A stretch of 64,000 bases of DNA from Cudoniella acicularis. Its lineage: Eukaryota > Ascomycota > Leotiomycetes > Helotiales > Helotiaceae. The notes under the pieces were generated by a model. That model had not been told where the DNA came from. It ran no database searches and worked only from the letters and a program-made list of their open reading frames with translations. Made by a program: the position numbers and the translations under genes. Positions within the stretch are counted from its first letter, which is position 1, and every line of letters begins with the position of its first letter. Of this stretch, positions 59,150 to 64,000 are shown piece by piece. Location: positions 1-64,000 of the forward strand of contig JAAMPI010000080.1 in NCBI GenBank assembly GCA_013054445.1, given 5' to 3'.

Positions 59150-60420
59150 GCTCTTTACCTTAATATTCTAAGTAATAGATCTACTTTACTGTTAGTCTGT
59201 CATAGACGCTAGTAAAGCGTGTTAAAGGCTAAACTACCTCTAGAGAGCAGTTCTGTGATGTGGTTCGCTTACCTTCTAGGGGGCGTCCGTCACGTGGCTT
59301 AGATCGACGGCGGATGTCCGGAATGATGCCGGTAGCAAACCTCTGACATCTAGGATCATAGTTCTAGGGCACTTAATATATAGTATAAGATACTAGATAA
59401 TACTATTAATTTCTATTATTATTAGGCCTTAGTATTAGNCCCCTATTAGTAGTAGATAGCTAATAAAAAAAGGGGTTTCTCTAGGCTCTTTTAAGGCTAG
59501 AGATTAGTTTTATACTAAATCTTTTCTTCTTATACGTAACTTCTTTATCTACTAACGCCTCTTCTTTATAACTTATTAGCGTACTTAAGACTTAGGGCTT
59601 AACTTAGGTTAGAGCAGCGACTAATTAGGTCTAAAGACGGAAATAGGCTTTAGTAGGGTTAAGATTCGTCGTAGATTATACTAGTAATATCTAATATAAA
59701 AGTTAAATAATATATAAAGAAAAAAAGATAATCTAAGCTATAACTTTTAAAGACACGTAAAGAAACCGCCTTTATATTAAACCGTATAAAATTAAATAAA
59801 CTAGAAACTTTAAAAATATATAAAAGCTTCTAATATTAGATTTTAAAGAATAATTATATTACGATAGAATACGAACTAGCGATAAATAGTACTATAATAA
59901 ATAGACTTGATCTAAAAGTCAGTTATAATAAAAATATAATTAAGAGCGCTATAAGAAGATATTAATAATTAAAAATTAAGCCCTAGTATTAGAAATATAT
60001 TAACTAGAATAAAAAATAGGTTTAAGAGAGATAAAATATAGTTCTAAAGTATCCTGCTATTAAGAAAAAATCTACTGTTATATTATTATAGATTCTCTCG
60101 AATTTTAATAACGGATAGAAAAGAGTTATAAGAGTTTAAATAATTTTATCTTTACCTCTACTATAACGCTGCCTCTTTAATTTAACTAGGTATAAAAAAA
60201 AGTTAATATGTTTATCTGCTTAGATTTATAGTTTGTTAATACTATATTAGGTTTAATAGATAGCTACTATACTATCTAATATAAAAGCCTTAAAATAACA
60301 ACTGAACCGTCTTATGATTCAGCTAACTATAAATTCCAGGATATTCCTAATTGATTTTGATAATATAATAGTAAAACCTCTTAGTCAGAATCTCAATCAA
60401 AATGTCAACTAAATTTAGAG
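59150..60420. mobile_element. AT-rich repeat relic, RIP-like
   Basis: The first ~200 bases keep moderate GC, with tggttcgcttaccttcta and cggcggatgtccgg blocks. From about 59340 to 60340 the DNA is extremely AT-rich, with TA dinucleotides frequent and CA rare by eye, the pattern left by repeat-induced point mutation. An undetermined base lies at 59439. No open frame of note is present on either strand. Together with the truncated transposase at its left edge this is best read as an inactivated transposon. Confidence 0.6.
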
Positions 60421-61285
60421 TCGTAACAAATGCAGGCTAAGCCCTACATATGAAGCCAGCCCTTGTCCCACTGACTTACCGCTTTAATATAAATACGGTG
60501 CTCTTGTATATGAACCAGGAGTTCTGATTACCACAGTTGAGGAATGGTATTAGAACAATAAAGATGGTAATGAGTTAGTCAGTAGAACATCATGAGACTC
60601 CCTAAAGGTCAAAGAGTGGGTTGAATCGAATCTTGACAGTTTGATGGGCTTGTGTCAGGTGCTGATGATAGAGGTGGAAAGTGGAGTACCGGGAAAGAAA
60701 GAAAAGAAGACGTATCCTACGCACGCCGCTGTCAAGATAAGCTTCGCTGTCATCTCCGACCACTAACCACTCGCCACCCATTCCCACACAAAAATCCAAT
60801 AAAAATCCAGTAACTCCTAAATTTGAAAATAGAATCTGAGAAAGTCCTTATAGGCGGCTTCAAGCTATGATCCCACGCATATGGAGGTGGCGTGCAGTTG
60901 GCTTCCTTATCGTGATAGCAGACGGCAGTGTCCAAGTGGAACGGAGTTGTTTGTTGGACCCGTATGCAAACAACATGTCTGGAAATTTGACGTTTAAATA
61001 AGAAAAGCCTGCTACTCTCTTTAAAAATCTCTCTATCTCTATATCTTAACTCTTCAACTCTTCATCACATACTACCCCTTCCATCGCAAAACCCACCCTT
61101 CTCCCCAAAAATCAAAATCAAATTAATATATAATATCCCCCAACAAAAAGAAGAAAATCTAGATCGTGGCCTTGACACATTTTCCTCTGTCTAGAAGTAG
61201 CGCGTCGAGCTCAACGATGTCCTCTACTTAAGGATACTTCTTGACTTCAATGAACTCAGAGATTCAAAGCCAGTGTCGTCGATAG

Positions 61286-61380
61286 TATTTCCGTATTTAA
61301 GCATACGCCCCGCTTTAGTGATGTGTATTGTAAATCTGTACGGTACTGAGGTAATTAATGATTTGACACGTACGGAAATA
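61286..61380. repeat. 95-bp element with 10-bp inverted ends
   Basis: TATTTCCGTA (61286-61295) and TACGGAAATA (61371-61380) are exact reverse complements bounding 95 bases, the shape of a very small MITE or its footprint. A third TACGGAAA copy lies at 61427-61434. Confidence 0.55.
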
Positions 61381-61386
61381 GTTATT

Positions 61387-61417
61387 ATTTCTATAAATAT
61401 GTATTACTTATAGAAAT
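61387..61417. repeat. Inverted repeat ATTTCTATAA / TTATAGAAAT
   Basis: Exact 10-bp arms (61387-61396, 61408-61417) around an 11-nt loop, directly beside the 95-bp element. Probably part of the same nest of small elements. Confidence 0.6.
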
Positions 61418-62340
61418 ATACTAATATACGGAAACACCTCCTAGGGGCCCTCTTTTTGCCCCTGTCAGGGGCTTTTCAGCTATATAATCTCCACATTTTA
61501 TAAGAAATATTACGTGGCTTTATTAGAAATGCTTATTCTAAGCCTCCCATGTCTGAATTAAGCAATACCTTATATTATTTTCTTATAAGATCAAAAATAG
61601 AAAGATTACTTCTAAAAATATAGAGTTTAAAAGCCTCTTTTTAACCACGTGTTCCGTATAATAGTATATCCTCGGTATTACGTATATTAGGCAGTATTGT
61701 ACCCCGTAAGTGATACCGACTTAGTACTGTACGGGGGGTAGTAAAAAAGCCTCAATATCAGCCACCGTAACACGGGCGTATACTATCGACGACACTGTTC
61801 AAAGCTACCGTTAAAGTTTCGAATACCTAGTACCGTGTAGGGAGAGGTGTTGTATGTAAATGAATGAGTGCTGTCATGAAATATTTTGTTAATAACTTAA
61901 TAGCACATAATTTTCCAAACATTCGGCAACGGAAAAAGAAGAATGTGAAAGTAATTGGGAACAAAGCTTTGGGCAAATTTTGGAGAATTTAGAAAGTGTT
62001 GAATCTTCTTTCATTCAGTTTGAGTATGATATCCACTCGGATTACAACCCCACTTAGGGTTGAGGAAAAGACTTTACTTCGTTCCACGGAGGACACGATT
62101 TGTGACCGGATAGCTAACTAAATAGCACTTCAAGCCTCAAGCTGATGTCGGATACCACAATAAAACATACGACGTGATGCTTGCCAGATTGAGCTAGATA
62201 GAGGGCAGAGCGAATAATCGTTGTATTTAGCTAATTTTAGCAAATGGCCAAGAAGAGTTTGGGTATTTGAACCGGAAACGCCCCGTGGTCCATTCCTCCC
62301 GAACGCCAGGCTAATGAATAAATGCCACCCTCCCGAATCC

Positions 62341-63603
62341 TTATTTTTTCATATTCTTTGTGCAAACAGGGCAAATCCACACTCCAATTGGTTCGCTCTT
62401 GAGCCCAACGCAATTCCAATGAAACCATTCGTATGGACAGCTGTCGTTGTCACACGCCACCATGTCCCCATAACTGACACTTTGACAAACACAGTATTTC
62501 CGGTCATCTGTAGCATCTTCTTCCTCTCCGTCTAGCATTTCCTCGTCCCCATCGGCATTTCTACCTGTTGGTGGAGTAGCGGCCTCGTCGTCTTCATCGC
62601 CCGATCCAGATTCTGCATCGCTAAGTTCGCTGTCATTCGTGGAGGATGGAGAGTTTTTGTTTCCTGTACGCTTCAGTCTGCTCAGACCAGATTTTCCAGG
62701 CTTCCCCTTTCGTGGTGCAACATTTTGCCTGCTTCCTTGTGGTGCAACTTTCTTGTTCACTATCGACTTTTGTGCTGCTCTTGGTCCTGCACTGCCAGCC
62801 CTTCCGCCCAATGGAGTTCCAGCTCTCAGTGTATTTGGCGTCATTGATGAATGGCGAGCAAGACCACTAGGTGGAAGTACGATACCTCCAGTCAACCTCT
62901 GCCTCTTATTTACAGCACCCAATGAAGATTCTCGAGCCTGCCGGTTCAATAAAATTGGTGCAGCTGGTGTAGCAGGGGCAGAGTTGTGTGCAGCTGGGCC
63001 TATTGACTGCCGAGCTTGAACATGAGCTGGGAGCTTGACTGGATATTGGTTAGGATGTCGAGTATGAACAACTGAAGCAGAGTTGGGAATTTGGCCCAGC
63101 GGCATCGCGGCGACACTTGGTTCGGCGCGGACAGCTTTTACAGGCTCTTGTGCTTGAGGTCTGAGCAGTGAGGGGATATCTGGATCATTTGGAAACTCTC
63201 CTCTGTCTTGCAGGCCTTTGATGTGCCCGTCAAGGTTGCGGGTGTGCTTGTCGATAACCTGTTGTGTCTTTTGAGCCAGCGCGACCTTTTCTTCCTGCAG
63301 AATCTGTGCCTTTTCATAGTTCTCCAGAATGATCTTGCCCAGGGCTTCTTCTCTAGGGTTTGGGGTATGACTTCCATTCATTCGAATCCATTTTTGGATG
63401 GCGCCATCGTGCTTGTTGATGATCGAGAGACACTCTGCCATCTGCCTATCCTTCTCTGCAATCTCCTCCTGCATAAATGCTATCTCGGCGGGCAAGTTTG
63501 CGACTCGGTTGGTCCACTCGTCGAGGACGGCGGCGGCATCTTGATGCTCGATCTGCGGCATCTTCCTGCCGATGAAGTCGATGGTGAGGTCGTCTCTGGG
63601 CAT
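62341..63603 (-). CDS. ING-family PHD-finger chromatin protein (Yng2-like)
   Basis: Histone-reader subunit of a histone acetyltransferase or deacetylase complex; the N-terminal block resembles Yng2 of NuA4. Single exon, 420 aa from the ATG at 63603; the frame stays open upstream, but only a TTG (63642) could extend it. The ING domain covers the first ~110 residues ([40 protein letters not shown]). A basic, disordered middle follows. The PHD finger is complete in C4HC3 form: [19 protein letters not shown], then WFHWNCVGL and WICPVC. An acidic stretch ([17 protein letters not shown]) precedes it. The PHD class suggests H3K4me3 reading, which is family knowledge. Confidence 0.92.
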   Translation of the reverse strand: MPRDDLTIDFIGRKMPQIEHQDAAAVLDEWTNRVANLPAEIAFMQEEIAEKDRQMAECLSIINKHDGAIQKWIRMNGSHTPNPREEALGKIILENYEKAQILQEEKVALAQKTQQVIDKHTRNLDGHIKGLQDRGEFPNDPDIPSLLRPQAQEPVKAVRAEPSVAAMPLGQIPNSASVVHTRHPNQYPVKLPAHVQARQSIGPAAHNSAPATPAAPILLNRQARESSLGAVNKRQRLTGGIVLPPSGLARHSSMTPNTLRAGTPLGGRAGSAGPRAAQKSIVNKKVAPQGSRQNVAPRKGKPGKSGLSRLKRTGNKNSPSSTNDSELSDAESGSGDEDDEAATPPTGRNADGDEEMLDGEEEDATDDRKYCVCQSVSYGDMVACDNDSCPYEWFHWNCVGLKSEPIGVWICPVCTKNMKK

Positions 63604-64000
63604 GATTGTTAATGGGGTTGTAGCCCACCATGCGCCAAACAAAACAGCAAAAACAGCAAAATCTTGGAGACGCGTGCAGGTCGCACAATCGTATGCTCAC
63701 CTCGAAAGATATTTTCTGGATCCCCCGCCCTTGCTATTTACGGAGCGGAAGTAGGCCCTTGCTCCTGGCGTTCTCGGATGGGGATGGTGCTGAAAAAGTC
63801 GAAATTGGAAGGCAGGGGTCGAGGAAGAGAGATGACGAACCTGGAAGGCGCGCCACGGTGCCACCGCGTTTGCGGCGGAAGCCGGCATGCACGCTAGGCC
63901 AAAGTAGGTATCTCGGCAGTTCAGTCGCTTTAGCGCCGCGCTTGTACCTCATCTTTGAGAAGTCTGGAGAGCCTCATCAACATCAACATACTGTGACCAC
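63604..64000. other. Upstream region of the ING/PHD gene
   Basis: About 400 bases to the window end, likely the promoter of the ING/PHD gene. No further gene can be supported before the edge. Confidence 0.5.

Larger units (their letters stand above)
60421..62340. other. Gene-free region with small inverted repeats
   Basis: About 1.9 kb. The left half has ordinary composition but no supported gene. Between about 61280 and 61860 several short inverted repeats cluster, many containing TACGG or CCGTA. The right end leads into the 3' flank of the ING/PHD gene. Confidence 0.5.

Noticed and set aside
61458..61476. GCCCCT-GTC-AGGGGC followed by TTTT, shaped like a bacterial intrinsic terminator
   Set aside because: This is nuclear fungal DNA without a gene ending there; it fits the inverted-repeat nest better.
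1..64000. CRISPR arrays, operons, ribosome binding sites, rRNA genes
   Set aside because: None seen; the tandem repeats present are short, adjacent and lack unique spacers, and the gene structure is eukaryotic.

Overview
The window is nuclear DNA of a filamentous ascomycete fungus (Pezizomycotina; I suspect Leotiomycetes, but the sequence alone does not prove the class). The evidence is short GT-AG introns with CTAAC-like branch points in most genes, a QDE-2-type Argonaute, fungal MAPKKK, CBM1 and Zn2Cys6 families, and an AT-rich block that looks mutated by RIP (repeat-induced point mutation).

Layout. 1-14.7 kb is housekeeping: NOP9 (+, 5' end outside the window), a 13-exon slicer-type Argonaute (-), and the divergent pair RNA14 (-) / ASF1 (+). 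15.5-18.4 kb holds two accessory surface/secreted genes: a Cys-rich single-pass membrane protein without a visible start, and a CBM1-expansin with three reading-frame lesions. 20.1-23.4 kb is the exocytosis factor SRO7/tomosyn. 24-33 kb is a decaying accessory island: a damaged medium-chain reductase, an intact Zn2Cys6 regulator, a broken GMC oxidoreductase and a broken PIF1-type helicase with an RNase H1-N/viroplasmin-like N-terminus. 34-58.6 kb is again housekeeping: pyruvate decarboxylase (-), BCK1-type MAPKKK (+), TSR4/PDCD2 (+), eIF3k (-), UTP22 (-), cystathionine gamma-synthase (+), SMC6 (+) and COQ9 (-). 59-62 kb is a gene-free, AT-rich relic with a truncated pogo/Fot1-like transposase start and a nest of small inverted repeats. 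62.3-63.6 kb is an ING/PHD protein (-).

The genes do not form one pathway. Ribosome biogenesis and translation are strongly represented (NOP9, TSR4, UTP22, eIF3k), and chromatin and genome maintenance by ASF1, SMC6 and the ING protein. Several conserved genes carry single-base indels, three of them the same event (A8 where the frame needs A7). Indels elsewhere in the window must therefore be read with assembly error in mind. The most interesting items are the two possible N-termini of Argonaute with a palindromic repeat pair in its 1.04-kb first intron, two GC-AG introns that both split a Trp codon, the viroplasmin-PIF1 relic, an 18-nt micro-exon, and recurring CGGAG/CTCCG palindromes in promoters. 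I did not find a clearly new biological system.
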